Program-made: the position numbers and the translations under genes
Source of the DNA: Candidatus Altimarinota bacterium
GTDB lineage: Bacteria > Patescibacteriota > Gracilibacteria > BD1-5 > UBA2023
Assembly (NCBI GenBank): GCA_023230505.1
Contig: JALNXF010000007.1
Location: 1 to 62,460, forward strand
DNA: 62,460 bases
Direction of reading: 5' to 3'
In this document: positions 1 through 7,509 of the stretch, in pieces
Layout: each line of letters opens with the position of its first letter
Numbering within the stretch: position 1 is the first letter of the stretch
Notes under the pieces: generated by a model
Database searches by the model: none
Seen by the model: only the letters and a program-made list of their open reading frames with translations
Told to the model about the DNA's origin: nothing

Positions 1-2
1 GC

Positions 3-275
3 GGTTATTGGGAAAAATATGAATATGATGAAAATAATAATACAATCAAAATAGAAGATGTAAATGGTTGTTGGGAAAAAAGAGAATATGATTTAAACAG
101 TAATTTAATTAGAAGAGAAAAATCTACTGGTGATTGGGCAAAATTTGAATATGATGAAAATAATAATAATACTAAAAGAGAAGAATCTAATGGATATTGG
201 GTGAAATTTAAATATGATGAAAATAATGACTGTATCAAAAGAGAAAGTTCCAATGATTCTTGTTATAAATATTAA
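3..275 (+). pseudogene. MIGYKAT/YD-repeat protein, C-terminal part (cut by window edge)
   Basis: The frame is open from the left edge and encodes four 21-residue YD units of the family described at 322-894; the N-terminal domain lies outside the window. It stops at a TAA that sits where other copies have the GAA of the EYD/EYN motif. Beyond that stop the same frame still reads like a family tail, with a second TAA again at a GAA position, down to the GTAAAGGACAATTAATATG that supplies the next gene's ribosome binding site. The copy therefore looks truncated by nonsense changes rather than naturally short. Whether the shortened protein is still made cannot be judged. Confidence 0.75.
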
Positions 276-321
276 TATAATAAAAAAATCATTTAATATA
301 ATACAGTAAAGGACAATTAAT

Positions 322-894
322 ATGATCGGCTATAAAGCGACCTATAATGGTAAATGTTTAAACAAACTTTATGAAGTAGGTAAAACATATACTTTAGATG
401 GTGAATTAGTAATGTGTTTAAATGGTTTTCATTTTTGTCAAGATTTAATTGATGTATTCCGTTATTATTATCTAAATAAAGATATTAAAGTCTTTAAAAT
501 AGAAGTTTTGGGAGATATTAAAACTGAAGGTGATAAATCAGTAACTAATAAGTTAAAAATACTAGAAGAAGTTAGTCTTGCTAATTTAAAATTAGAAAAA
601 AATGGAATAAAATATGAGTTTAATTCTAATGGAAATATAACTCTAAAACAAACTTCTCATGATTTTTGGGCTAAATGGGAATATAACGAAAATAACAAAT
701 GTATTAAAATGGAAAATAGTGATGGTTATTGGGTTAAATGGGAATATGACAAAAACAACAATTTAATTAAATATGAAACTTCTAGTGGTCGTTGGGAAAA
801 ATATGAATATGATGAAAATAATAGAATTAAAATAGAAACTTCCTTCTCTTCTATTTCTTCTTTTTCAGATGGTGTTCATAGAAATTTAAAATAA
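322..894 (+). CDS. MIGYKAT/YD-repeat protein (family reference entry)
   Basis: 190 aa, member of a family with 26 loci in this window. Residues 1-45 carry the conserved start MIGYKAT, a YEVGKTYTL segment and the core CxxGFHFCxDLxDVFxYY. Residues 50-95 carry KVFKVEALGxI and ILEEVxLxNLxxEKNG. This half resembles a phage domain that I recall as DUF7666, often fused to other repeat modules. The rest is tandem 21-residue units of the form YWxKYEYDxNNNxIKxExSxG, similar to YD/RHS-type repeats and likely beta-rich. There is no signal peptide or membrane segment. This copy has three full units after the usual FDxxGN spacer and then an unusual Ser/Phe-rich tail. Start: ATG after AAAGGACAATTAAT. The function is unknown; a structural, binding or counter-defence role are all open. 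Confidence 0.9.
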   Translation: MIGYKATYNGKCLNKLYEVGKTYTLDGELVMCLNGFHFCQDLIDVFRYYYLNKDIKVFKIEVLGDIKTEGDKSVTNKLKILEEVSLANLKLEKNGIKYEFNSNGNITLKQTSHDFWAKWEYNENNKCIKMENSDGYWVKWEYDKNNNLIKYETSSGRWEKYEYDENNRIKIETSFSSISSFSDGVHRNLK

Positions 895-919
895 ATTGTA
901 AAGAAAGAGGATTTCAATA

Positions 920-1474
920 ATGAAATATAAATATAGTTGGCATTGTACTGGTAATGATGGTCGTCATGGTTGTTGGCATCCTGATTATGAAGGATATTGT
1001 GTAGCAAAAGGTGAAAATTTTCTTTCTGAAAAAGAAGCAATAGAAGAAGGAGAAAAACATAAAGCTGAATGTAGTTTTTCTCCTGATATAATTAATATAA
1101 AAAAACAACCAATCAAACAAGATAAAGGGAGAAAGGATAATATTCTGTGTGGAGCACTATCAATTCTTCTTGAAAGAGAGCGTCAAATAAATAAAGAAAA
1201 TTTTTCTCCTGAGAGAGATTTAGATTACAATAATGGACAGTTAGTTTTGGCTGCAATTTGTTATGCAAATTATGCAAAATTGCAGACCGAATCAAAAGAA
1301 CCTACTAAAAGAGAGATTCCAAAAAATTGGCCTTGGGATAATGAATGGTGGAAGCCAGATGTTTATCCACAAAGAAATTTAGAAAAAGCAGGAGCTTTAT
1401 TGGCAGCAGAATGGGATAGAATACAGCTAGGAATAGAAAGGGATTTGAAAAGAAAAAAGAGAAAGAAAAATTAA
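920..1474 (+). CDS. conserved phage protein, W/P-rich C-terminal domain
   Basis: 184 aa. The C-terminal half (about residues 75-175) has the pattern ERxRQI...F.PE.D...NGQL..AA..YA...WPWD..WWKP...RNLEKAGALLAAE.DR. I recognise this as a widespread phage/prophage family of unknown function. The N-terminal 60 residues hold four Cys and several His (WHCTGNDGRHGCWHP), which suggests a metal-binding add-on. The C-terminal tail is basic (KRKKRKK). The stop codon directly abuts the first base of the tmRNA, so gene and tmRNA are probably on one precursor transcript and the tmRNA 5' end is likely made by RNase P. Confidence 0.85.
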   Translation: MKYKYSWHCTGNDGRHGCWHPDYEGYCVAKGENFLSEKEAIEEGEKHKAECSFSPDIINIKKQPIKQDKGRKDNILCGALSILLERERQINKENFSPERDLDYNNGQLVLAAICYANYAKLQTESKEPTKREIPKNWPWDNEWWKPDVYPQRNLEKAGALLAAEWDRIQLGIERDLKRKKRKKN

Positions 1475-1841
1475 GGGACCGAAAGGATTCGACATAGGTA
1501 ATGAAGGTTAGGTTGCAAGCGGAGAACATCATATTCACTCCTAAAAATGATATGGTAAAAACTAACTGACGAATCATTCGCAGTAGCTGCTTAAAAAGCT
1601 GGGTTTTTGTTTAACCTCGAAACAGAATAAACAAGGACTGCTTGGAAAGACAAGTACGAGAAATATATCGGAAAATATATTTGACATTAGGAAAGACTAA
1701 TTACCTTTCAGTTAAGGTATAAAAATAATTGATGACAGTTGGAAAGACAACAAACCTTGTTATTTGGTAAAATAACTAAGCTTGTAGAAACTTAACTAAC
1801 AGACTTATGGACAGGACTCTCAGATGTCCTCGGTTCCACCA
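1475..1841 (+). ncRNA. ssrA: transfer-messenger RNA (tmRNA)
   Basis: 367 nt, one-piece tmRNA. The ends form the tRNA-like acceptor: GGGACCG at the 5' end pairs with CGGTTCC before A-CCA, giving the G3-U70 wobble used by alanyl-tRNA synthetase, and CCA is encoded. A tag frame at about 1559-1594 reads KLTDESFAVAA followed by TAA; a TAA precedes it in frame, so the tag can be no longer upstream. The hydrophobic AVAA end is the usual protease degron. Three short hairpins with the same GAAAGA loop and different, covarying stems (1641-1654, 1687-1700, 1738-1751) look like pseudoknots 2-4. The T-arm (AGGAC...GTCCT) has a non-standard loop without TTCRA. Role in known tmRNAs: rescue of stalled ribosomes and tagging of the nascent chain. 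The exact resume codon is not certain. Confidence 0.9.
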
Positions 1842-1847
1842 ACTTTT

Positions 1848-1884
1848 ACTCTCCCGCTCTTTCTAGGTGGGAGAGTTTGTTTTG
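1848..1884 (+). terminator. rho-independent terminator after tmRNA
   Basis: ACTCTCCC (1848-1855) pairs with GGGAGAGT (1869-1876) around a 13-nt loop and is followed by TTTGTTTT. It begins seven bases after the tmRNA CCA end. Confidence 0.85.
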
Positions 1885-1892
1885 GCCAACTA

Positions 1893-1921
1893 TTGACATA
1901 GTTCTTAGTAATTTGTATCCT
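1893..1921 (+). promoter_or_regulatory. sigma70-type promoter
   Basis: TTGACA (1893-1898) and TATCCT (1916-1921) are 17 bases apart with a TG just before the -10 box. It lies right after the tmRNA terminator and 35 bases before the start of the next gene, so it should drive the 1956-2857 pair. Confidence 0.65.
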
Positions 1922-1955
1922 TGTTTTGCGTCCATACTGTATTGGAGAAAATTAT

Positions 1956-2159
1956 ATGACTGAAGAATTGCAAGAAGTTATTTGCATCTTTCCTAAAACA
2001 TTGCAGGAAGAATCTATTTTTGCTAAAAATCTTCGTCATGCTAGAGTTTTGTTCAAAGAAAAATATGAAAAAGTTCCTGCTGGAATGGTTTTCAGGTATA
2101 AGAAAATTAAAATTTATGATTTAAATCCAAAGAAAAAATTTAACGGACTATTTAAATGA
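1956..2159 (+). CDS. small hypothetical protein
   Basis: 67 aa, basic (FKEKYEKVPAGMVFRYKKIKIYDLNPKKK). Not recognised. The ATG at 1956 is chosen because TTGGAGAAAATTAT precedes it at good spacing; an upstream in-frame TTG at 1926 would overlap the likely transcription start region. The stop overlaps the start of the next gene by four bases (ATGA), so the two are probably translationally coupled. Confidence 0.75.
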   Translation: MTEELQEVICIFPKTLQEESIFAKNLRHARVLFKEKYEKVPAGMVFRYKKIKIYDLNPKKKFNGLFK

Positions 2160-2857
2160 AAAAGAATATACTTGATATCGAAGAATATGTTAGAGATTAT
2201 AAGGATCAGTTGATTTCAGAAAATCTTTGGAATTATTTTTTAAGAGAGACAAAAAGAGGTTGTGAAGTTTCTTTTAAAATGCTTAAGTATAACGAAGATG
2301 AAACTGTTTATGGCGGATCATGGCCGGGCAATTATGGTTTGTTGTATATTTTTGATTATTCTAAGTATAAAGTTTTAAATGTAGAAAAGGTTGGAACTGA
2401 AAAGGAATATGTCTATTTTGTTTCTAAATTAAATGAATATGTTAATTATACTCTTAGAACAACTTTAGAAGAAATTGAAGTTGAAAAAAATAGATTGAAA
2501 TATTCTATTTACAGTCTTCCTAGTAGATTCTATGATGAGTTTAAAGACTCTATGCTTGTTAAGGTTGATGGTAATGTTTGTTTCGAAAGTAAAATGAATG
2601 CTGATTTGTTAGAAAAAGCACTTAGTTCAATGACTCCTGTAGAGAAGGCTGTATATTACAAAAAAATTAACAAGATAAATATTGATTTACATCCAACAAT
2701 TGAGTTCCCAATAAAAATAAGGATTATTGGAATTGATGATGGTGCTGAAGAATGCTTTTTTTCTTCTAAAGAAGACGTTGATAAATGTTTAAGAGATTTA
2801 AATTCTATGTGTGATAAGATGTTTCGTAAAGGACTTGGTTTTATTAAAACAGATTAA
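2156..2857 (+). CDS. hypothetical protein
   Basis: 233 aa, mixed charged/aromatic sequence without membrane segments or recognisable catalytic motifs. The middle (about residues 75-125) is Glu/Lys-rich and may be helical. It is coupled to the small gene upstream by an ATGA overlap; the only recognisable promoter is at 1893. About 100 bases of non-coding sequence follow. Confidence 0.8.
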   Translation: MKKNILDIEEYVRDYKDQLISENLWNYFLRETKRGCEVSFKMLKYNEDETVYGGSWPGNYGLLYIFDYSKYKVLNVEKVGTEKEYVYFVSKLNEYVNYTLRTTLEEIEVEKNRLKYSIYSLPSRFYDEFKDSMLVKVDGNVCFESKMNADLLEKALSSMTPVEKAVYYKKINKINIDLHPTIEFPIKIRIIGIDDGAEECFFSSKEDVDKCLRDLNSMCDKMFRKGLGFIKTD

Positions 2858-2956
2858 ATTTGGCCAAATAGAGTTGCAATTATAAGCGTTGTCTGATTTA
2901 ATCCTTCTTATGTAAGCCAACATAAATTGATGCAATATAGAGCTAGGAGAAAATAA

Positions 2957-3469
2957 ATGGATATTAAAGGAATTACTCTTGGAAAAGCCTTACGTCTTCG
3001 CAAAACAATTGCTAATAAAATTGCTTTAGCTAGAACTAGGGCTCTTACTTTTGGAGTTACACTAAGTACTCAAAAGATTGATTTTAATACAGTAAAAGAA
3101 ATTCAGTTATTTGATGAAGAACAAACAAATCTTCGTGATTTAAAGATTAAAACAGCATGGAAGTCTTTAAACACAAAGGTTTTTGTTCCTAAAGACATTC
3201 CTGTGGCAGAAGCCGGTAAGTCTGTTTCTATTTTTCTTGCTGTTTTAATTCGTGATGATTTGAAAGCAAGAAAACAGTTAAATGATAGTGTTGTTGCTCT
3301 TCCTACAATGGTTTATGACCATGAAATTTTGGAAGAAGGATTAATTCCAACAAGGGATAGGAATTTTAATTTTGATGCAATGGTAGCATTTTCAGAAAAG
3401 CTACAAGAAGCTATTGATACGATGGATGGAATTATTCAAGGAATTGATGCTGTAACAATATTTGAATAA
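2957..3469 (+). CDS. hypothetical protein
   Basis: 170 aa, start after CTAGGAGAAAATAA. The N-terminal 50 residues are helix-like and rich in Arg/Leu/Ala (GKALRLRKTIANKIALARTRA); the C-terminus also looks helical. Overall the shape recalls small all-helical phage proteins, but I cannot place it in a named family. A hairpin overlapping its stop codon probably ends the transcript. Confidence 0.8.
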   Translation: MDIKGITLGKALRLRKTIANKIALARTRALTFGVTLSTQKIDFNTVKEIQLFDEEQTNLRDLKIKTAWKSLNTKVFVPKDIPVAEAGKSVSIFLAVLIRDDLKARKQLNDSVVALPTMVYDHEILEEGLIPTRDRNFNFDAMVAFSEKLQEAIDTMDGIIQGIDAVTIFE

Positions 3470-3490
3470 GAGTTGTTTTTCTTATTCAAA
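3461..3490 (+). terminator. hairpin overlapping a stop codon
   Basis: TTTGAATAAG (3461-3470) and CTTATTCAAA (3481-3490) form a perfect 10-bp stem around a T-rich loop. The upstream arm contains the stop codon of the preceding gene. There is no U-run after the stem, so it may be an RNA-stabilising hairpin rather than a terminator. Confidence 0.5.
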
Positions 3491-3502
3491 ACGAAATGTT
3501 AA

Positions 3503-3664
3503 TATGAAAAAGCCTATAAGGCTATCCTAAATTTCAATTCAAAATGGACAGATACTTCATTTTCTAGCACTGTGAACTTGGAAAGATCTGTCATACGTTT
3601 GCAATGGGAATTTGATACTGAGTACTGGGAAACAATGACATATTACATTTCGTGGAGAAGGTGA
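3503..3664 (+). other. open frame without a start codon, possible gene remnant
   Basis: 54 codons are open with protein-like composition (rich in Trp, Tyr, Ser, Thr; ends in EYWETMTYYISWRR), but there is no ATG except near the end and only a weak internal GTG. The frame runs into the left arm of the terminator at 3655. It may be a decayed or frameshifted gene, or chance. Confidence 0.25.
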
Positions 3665-3705
3665 TTGTTTCTTTGAAGCTTTCACCTTCTCTGATTTTTA
3701 TTTTA
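3655..3705 (+). terminator. rho-independent terminator
   Basis: GAGAAGGTGA (3655-3664) pairs perfectly with TCACCTTCTC (3682-3691), followed by TGATTTTTATTTT. It separates the 2957 transcription unit from the gene at 3732. Confidence 0.75.
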
Positions 3706-3731
3706 AATTTTATATGTGACGAGAGAATATA

Positions 3732-4685
3732 ATGTTACCAAAGATGATTATAAAAAGAGTAATGACTGATTTTGATTTTCCTGTCAGCATTTACGATGAT
3801 CCTATATTCTCGTACCAAGTAGATTTGTATAAATTGAGATATGGAATAAATTTTGCAATTGGAATGATGGAACAAGAATTAATTAGGCTTGGTAGCCCTG
3901 AAAATTATTTTGAGTTTGAAAGTAGTATTAGAAATAAAATTATAGAAAAGGTTAGATCAAAAGAAGGTTATCGTAAATTCATTGAAACTGATTTGCATAA
4001 AAACGAGTCTAAAAAGTTAAAATTTGAAGAGATAAAGTCTTTATATACTCCAGAGAATGATAATAAATTATTCGTTTCTTTTGACTTAGTAAAGGCAAAC
4101 TTTCAAGTTTTTAATCATTTTGATCCAGAAATATTTGACAATAATACTAATTGGGCGAGTTATGTTTTAACTCATACTAAAGATTCGTTTTATGTTGGGG
4201 CAGCAAAAAGATTTAGACAAGTTATTTTTGGTAATTTAAGTCCAAATAGGCAGCAGTCATATCAAAGATATTTGATTTCAAAGCTTATTGGGAAGGCAAA
4301 GGAAATTTCATTTGGAGAACTTTGCTTTACTTCTTCTGACGAATTTGTTTTGAAGATTGAAGATCGCACTAATCTTCAGGAAAAATTAGAAGAAATAAAT
4401 GCTTTTTCTAAATCAGAAAGGCTTGAATTAAGGTCTTCTGTTTTTAAACTACATCAATTAAAGCCTTTTTCATTTTATGTTAAAGAAAAAGAAACTGATA
4501 GTGTAATTGATAAGATAGACATAAAGTGTGTACCAGATTCTTTTTTTTCTCAGGCATTTAAAAGAGCTTATGAATTGTATGCTCCCTATTTTCCGGTAAT
4601 TTCAAGAGAAATAGTAAAAAATGATCTTGCTTTTTATTATGAGAAAAGATTGGCTTTTTTTGACAAACCATTAGAATTTTCTTAA
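3732..4685 (+). CDS. conserved hypothetical protein with SFDLVKANF motif
   Basis: 317 aa, cytoplasmic-looking. The central block has LFVSFDLVKANFQVFNHFDP, then W..YV...T.. and KRFRQVIFGNLSPNRQQSYQRYLISKL. The S-F-D-L-x-K-A-N-F segment looks like an acidic catalytic strand, and the FRQ..FGNL.P.RQQ helix is strongly patterned. I have the impression of a family shared by large phages and giant viruses, but I cannot name it or assign a reaction. Start: ATG after GACGAGAGAATATA. The tRNA gene follows 43 bases after the stop. Confidence 0.8.
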   Translation: MLPKMIIKRVMTDFDFPVSIYDDPIFSYQVDLYKLRYGINFAIGMMEQELIRLGSPENYFEFESSIRNKIIEKVRSKEGYRKFIETDLHKNESKKLKFEEIKSLYTPENDNKLFVSFDLVKANFQVFNHFDPEIFDNNTNWASYVLTHTKDSFYVGAAKRFRQVIFGNLSPNRQQSYQRYLISKLIGKAKEISFGELCFTSSDEFVLKIEDRTNLQEKLEEINAFSKSERLELRSSVFKLHQLKPFSFYVKEKETDSVIDKIDIKCVPDSFFSQAFKRAYELYAPYFPVISREIVKNDLAFYYEKRLAFFDKPLEFS

Positions 4686-4728
4686 ACATGATAATATGTA
4701 GAAAGTTATCGTAATAGTGTTTTTGTGA

Positions 4729-4810
4729 TTCGGAGTACAAAATCGGAAAATTGGTGAGGCCCATAACCTCATGTCGAAAGACTTAGTGGGTTCGACTCCC
4801 ACCTCCGTTA
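4729..4810 (+). tRNA. atypical tRNA, anticodon CAU, long variable arm
   Basis: 82 nt fold as a cloverleaf: acceptor TTCGGAG/CTCCGTT (five pairs; positions 1-72 and 2-71 are U-U mismatches), U8 A9, D stem CAA/TTG with GG in the loop, G26, anticodon stem TGAGG/CCTCA, variable arm with a GTC/GAC stem, T arm GTGGG/CCCAC with loop TTCGACT, discriminator A. CCA is not encoded. The 7-nt anticodon loop CCCATAA gives CAU at 34-36 but has C instead of the near-universal U33. A long variable arm is not expected for Met or Ile2 tRNAs. It may be a functional but divergent tRNA, a decoy, or a decaying gene. Confidence 0.65.
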
Positions 4811-4849
4811 TTCTAATAAAAAACTTATAAATTTAAAGTGATGAATTAA

Positions 4850-5209
4850 ATGGAAATTAAATTTACATTAAAAGAACTCTTGGAAATAAAACCATCTGTT
4901 GAAAAGATTGTTAACCAAGATATTGATATTGTTCAAAGTTTTAAATTGGCAAAATTCATTAAACAGTTAAACACCCATTATAAAGATTATGACGAGCTAA
5001 GACTATCTTTAATTAAAAAGTTTGGCGAAAGAAATGAAGAAAAGGGTACTTATGAAGTTAAGCATAATGTGGAAGAGTTTAAAAGAGAAATTGATAAACT
5101 TTTAATGGTTGAAGTTGAAGTTTATTTCGAACCTTTTAATCTTGAAGATTTTAATGGTGTTAAAATTTCATCAGGAGATGCTATTTTCCTAGAAAAGATA
5201 TTTAAATGA
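4850..5209 (+). CDS. DUF1617-like phage protein
   Basis: 119 aa. The layout LKELLEIKPSVEKIVNQDIDI..SFKLAKFIKQL...Y.EL..SLIKKFGE.NE..G.YEVK....EF..EIDKLL..EVEV resembles the small helical phage family DUF1617, which has no known role. The C-terminal stretch (FNLEDFNGVKISSGDAIFLEKIF) fits the family's short beta/loop end. It overlaps the next gene by four bases. Confidence 0.7.
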   Translation: MEIKFTLKELLEIKPSVEKIVNQDIDIVQSFKLAKFIKQLNTHYKDYDELRLSLIKKFGERNEEKGTYEVKHNVEEFKREIDKLLMVEVEVYFEPFNLEDFNGVKISSGDAIFLEKIFK

Positions 5210-5778
5210 ATTTTGATTTTGATACTTTTGCACCATTTATTGAGATTGAAGAACTTGAAAAAATAGAAAATAAAAAAATAAATCCTTTATGTCTAAAGAA
5301 TATTAAAAAAAATCCAAATTTAATAGTTGAGAAGTCTATAGAGTTATTAATAGAAGCAGCAATGTTAGTTATTGATTCTAGAAACGAATATCAAGTTAAT
5401 CAACAAATAATAAATTTAGCTGAAGAATTAGAAAATTTACATACAATTCATTTTAAATGTACAAGACGGGCAGGGAATACTTATTCCGCAATAAAAGTTT
5501 GTAGAAGAATATTTCCTTCTAATACTGATATTTTATATCTTAGTCCTTACGACAATAAAAATACAGAAAAAGACATTAGATCAAAAATACCAGATGGTTA
5601 TAAAGTAATTTTTGGAAACTATTCTTTATTAAAAGATTATAGAGGCTATAATCTTAGTTGTATTATAGCTGAAGATTTTTTCAATCAACAATTAAGAATT
5701 AAAGACGATCTATTGTCGTCATTATGTATTTTTAATTTAAAATTTAATAAAAACTTTTTACTTTTAAAATTGTGTTAA
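5206..5778 (+). CDS. P-loop-like ATPase fragment, probably truncated
   Basis: 190 aa. Residues near 85-100 read FKCTRRAGNTYSAIKV, a Walker-A-like stretch in which the usual GKT/GRT is AGNT. Further on, LSCIIAEDFF resembles a Walker B strand (hydrophobic run then ED). The N-terminal 80 residues are helical. The protein ends soon after the Walker-B-like segment in a Phe/Leu/Lys-rich run, whereas helicase or terminase ATPases need about 100 more residues. It therefore looks like a shortened P-loop NTPase or a remnant. It is coupled to the DUF1617-like gene by a 4-base overlap. Whether it hydrolyses ATP is doubtful. Confidence 0.65.
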   Translation: MNFDFDTFAPFIEIEELEKIENKKINPLCLKNIKKNPNLIVEKSIELLIEAAMLVIDSRNEYQVNQQIINLAEELENLHTIHFKCTRRAGNTYSAIKVCRRIFPSNTDILYLSPYDNKNTEKDIRSKIPDGYKVIFGNYSLLKDYRGYNLSCIIAEDFFNQQLRIKDDLLSSLCIFNLKFNKNFLLLKLC

Positions 5779-5796
5779 GTTAATGGGGAAACTAAT

Positions 5797-6561
5797 ATGA
5801 TTGGTTATAAGGCAACAGAAAATGGTAAATGTTTGGGTCAACTTTATGAAGTTGGTAAAACCTATACTTTTTATGGTGAAATGGAAATGTGTAAAAAAGG
5901 TTTTCATTTTTGTGAAGATCTAATAGATGTATTTGAGTACTATCCTCCAAATAAAAATACTAAAATCTTTAAAGTAGAGTCTATTGGAGATATTTATACT
6001 GAAGGTAATAAATCGCTTACTAACAAACTAAAAATTCTTGAAGAAATAAGTCTAAAAAATTTAAAAGTAAAAAAACATGGTATGAAATTTAAATTTAATG
6101 AAAAAAGCAATTTGGTTAAACAAGAATACCCACTTAGAATTTCGATAAAATATAAGTATGATGATAGAAATAACAGAATAAAACTTATTCAAGGTGATTT
6201 TTGGTGCAAGTACAAATATAATAAAAACAACAACTTAATTGAAAAAATAGATTCTAATGGAGTTTGGGAAGAAATAAAATATGATAAAAATAATAATCTA
6301 ATAGAAATAAAATATGATGATTCTTTGTTTAAATATGAATATGATGAAAATAATAATAAAATCAAATATGAAAGTTCTAATGGCTATTGGGTTAAGTGGG
6401 AATATAATGAAAACAATAAACTTATTTTAGAAGAAAATTCTAATGGCTATTGGTATCGTTTTGAGTATGATGAAAATAATAATACCATAAAAACAGAAAA
6501 CTATAGTGGATTTAAAAAAATAGAAAAACAAAATAAAGTTACAGTAGAAACTTCAAAGTAA
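5797..6561 (+). CDS. MIGYKAT/YD-repeat protein
   Basis: 254 aa with six YD units; the first units are divergent (ISIKYKYDDRNNRIK, VWEEIKYDKNNNLIE). GFHFC is present as KKGFHFCEDLIDVF. The tail ends FKKIEKQNKVTVETSK instead of the common EYGKG. The next family gene begins 11 bases downstream, after AAGGATAATTAAT. Confidence 0.9.
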   Translation: MIGYKATENGKCLGQLYEVGKTYTFYGEMEMCKKGFHFCEDLIDVFEYYPPNKNTKIFKVESIGDIYTEGNKSLTNKLKILEEISLKNLKVKKHGMKFKFNEKSNLVKQEYPLRISIKYKYDDRNNRIKLIQGDFWCKYKYNKNNNLIEKIDSNGVWEEIKYDKNNNLIEIKYDDSLFKYEYDENNNKIKYESSNGYWVKWEYNENNKLILEENSNGYWYRFEYDENNNTIKTENYSGFKKIEKQNKVTVETSK

Positions 6562-6572
6562 GGATAATTAAT

Positions 6573-7154
6573 ATGATTGGTTATAAAGCAACCTATAATG
6601 GTAAGTGTAAAAATAAAACATATAAACTCGGTAAAACCTATACATTAAAAGGTAAATTAAAAATGTGTGAAAAAGGGTTTCACTTTTGTAAAGATTTAAT
6701 TGATGTATTTTATTATTATCCTCCAAATAAATATCTTAAAGTTTTTAAAGTAGAAGCTTTAGGTAATATTGAAACAATTGCTGATAAATCAGTTACTGAT
6801 AAAATTAAGATTTTAGAAGAAGTTAATTTAAGCAATATGGTCATAGAAAAAAATGCTTATAAGAAATATTTTGATGATAAAGGCAATTTAATTAAAGTGG
6901 AAAAGTCTACTGGTTATTGGGTAAAATATGAATATGACAAAAACAACAATAGGATTAAAAAAGAACATTCTACTGGTTTTTGGATAAAATATGAATATAA
7001 CGATAAAAACAATAAAATTAAAGAAGAAAATTCTAATGGTTCTTGTTGTAAATATGAATATGATGAAAACAATAATATAATTAAAGAAGACTATAATGGT
7101 AATCTTATAGAATATAAATATGATAAAAACAATAATTTAATTATATCTTGGTGA
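6573..7154 (+). CDS. MIGYKAT/YD-repeat protein
   Basis: 193 aa with four YD units. The N-terminus has the CKNKTYKLGKTYTLKG variant that is shared by the copies at 30713, 46644 and 47150, suggesting a sub-lineage that has been copied between strands. One unit is degenerate (SCCKYEYDENNNIIK). It ends NLIISW without the RBS-bearing tail, and the next gene is unrelated. Confidence 0.9.
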   Translation: MIGYKATYNGKCKNKTYKLGKTYTLKGKLKMCEKGFHFCKDLIDVFYYYPPNKYLKVFKVEALGNIETIADKSVTDKIKILEEVNLSNMVIEKNAYKKYFDDKGNLIKVEKSTGYWVKYEYDKNNNRIKKEHSTGFWIKYEYNDKNNKIKEENSNGSCCKYEYDENNNIIKEDYNGNLIEYKYDKNNNLIISW

Positions 7155-7213
7155 TTTTGTTTAAAATGATTTAAAAAATATAAAGTATAAAATAAAATTT
7201 AGGAGATATTATA

Positions 7214-7423
7214 ATGGGTGAAGAAATTGCGGTTTACGAACGTTTGAAAAAATTAGTACATCAAATAGTAACAAAAGAATCTGATTGTAGAATTGAAGTT
7301 TCTGATAATGGAGAAACTGTTATTTACACCGGATTAGTAAAAAAGAATACTAAATATCGTTTGGCTCGTACAGAAGAGCAGATGGATTATATTCCAATTG
7401 AAGAGCTAAATAAAACAGAATAA
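7214..7423 (+). CDS. small hypothetical protein
   Basis: 69 aa, start after TTTAGGAGATATTATA. Sequence of beta-strand type (CRIEVSDNGETVIYTGLVKKNTKYRLA) preceded by a short helix. Not recognised. An 86-base gap follows before the Nudix gene. Confidence 0.7.
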   Translation: MGEEIAVYERLKKLVHQIVTKESDCRIEVSDNGETVIYTGLVKKNTKYRLARTEEQMDYIPIEELNKTE

Positions 7424-7509
7424 TAATTGCACGTTCTTTTGGCCTGTGTTTTTGCCGTGATTAATTGTTGTTTGTGTAGACTTTAATGTATTCATGTAAA
7501 GGAATTCAA

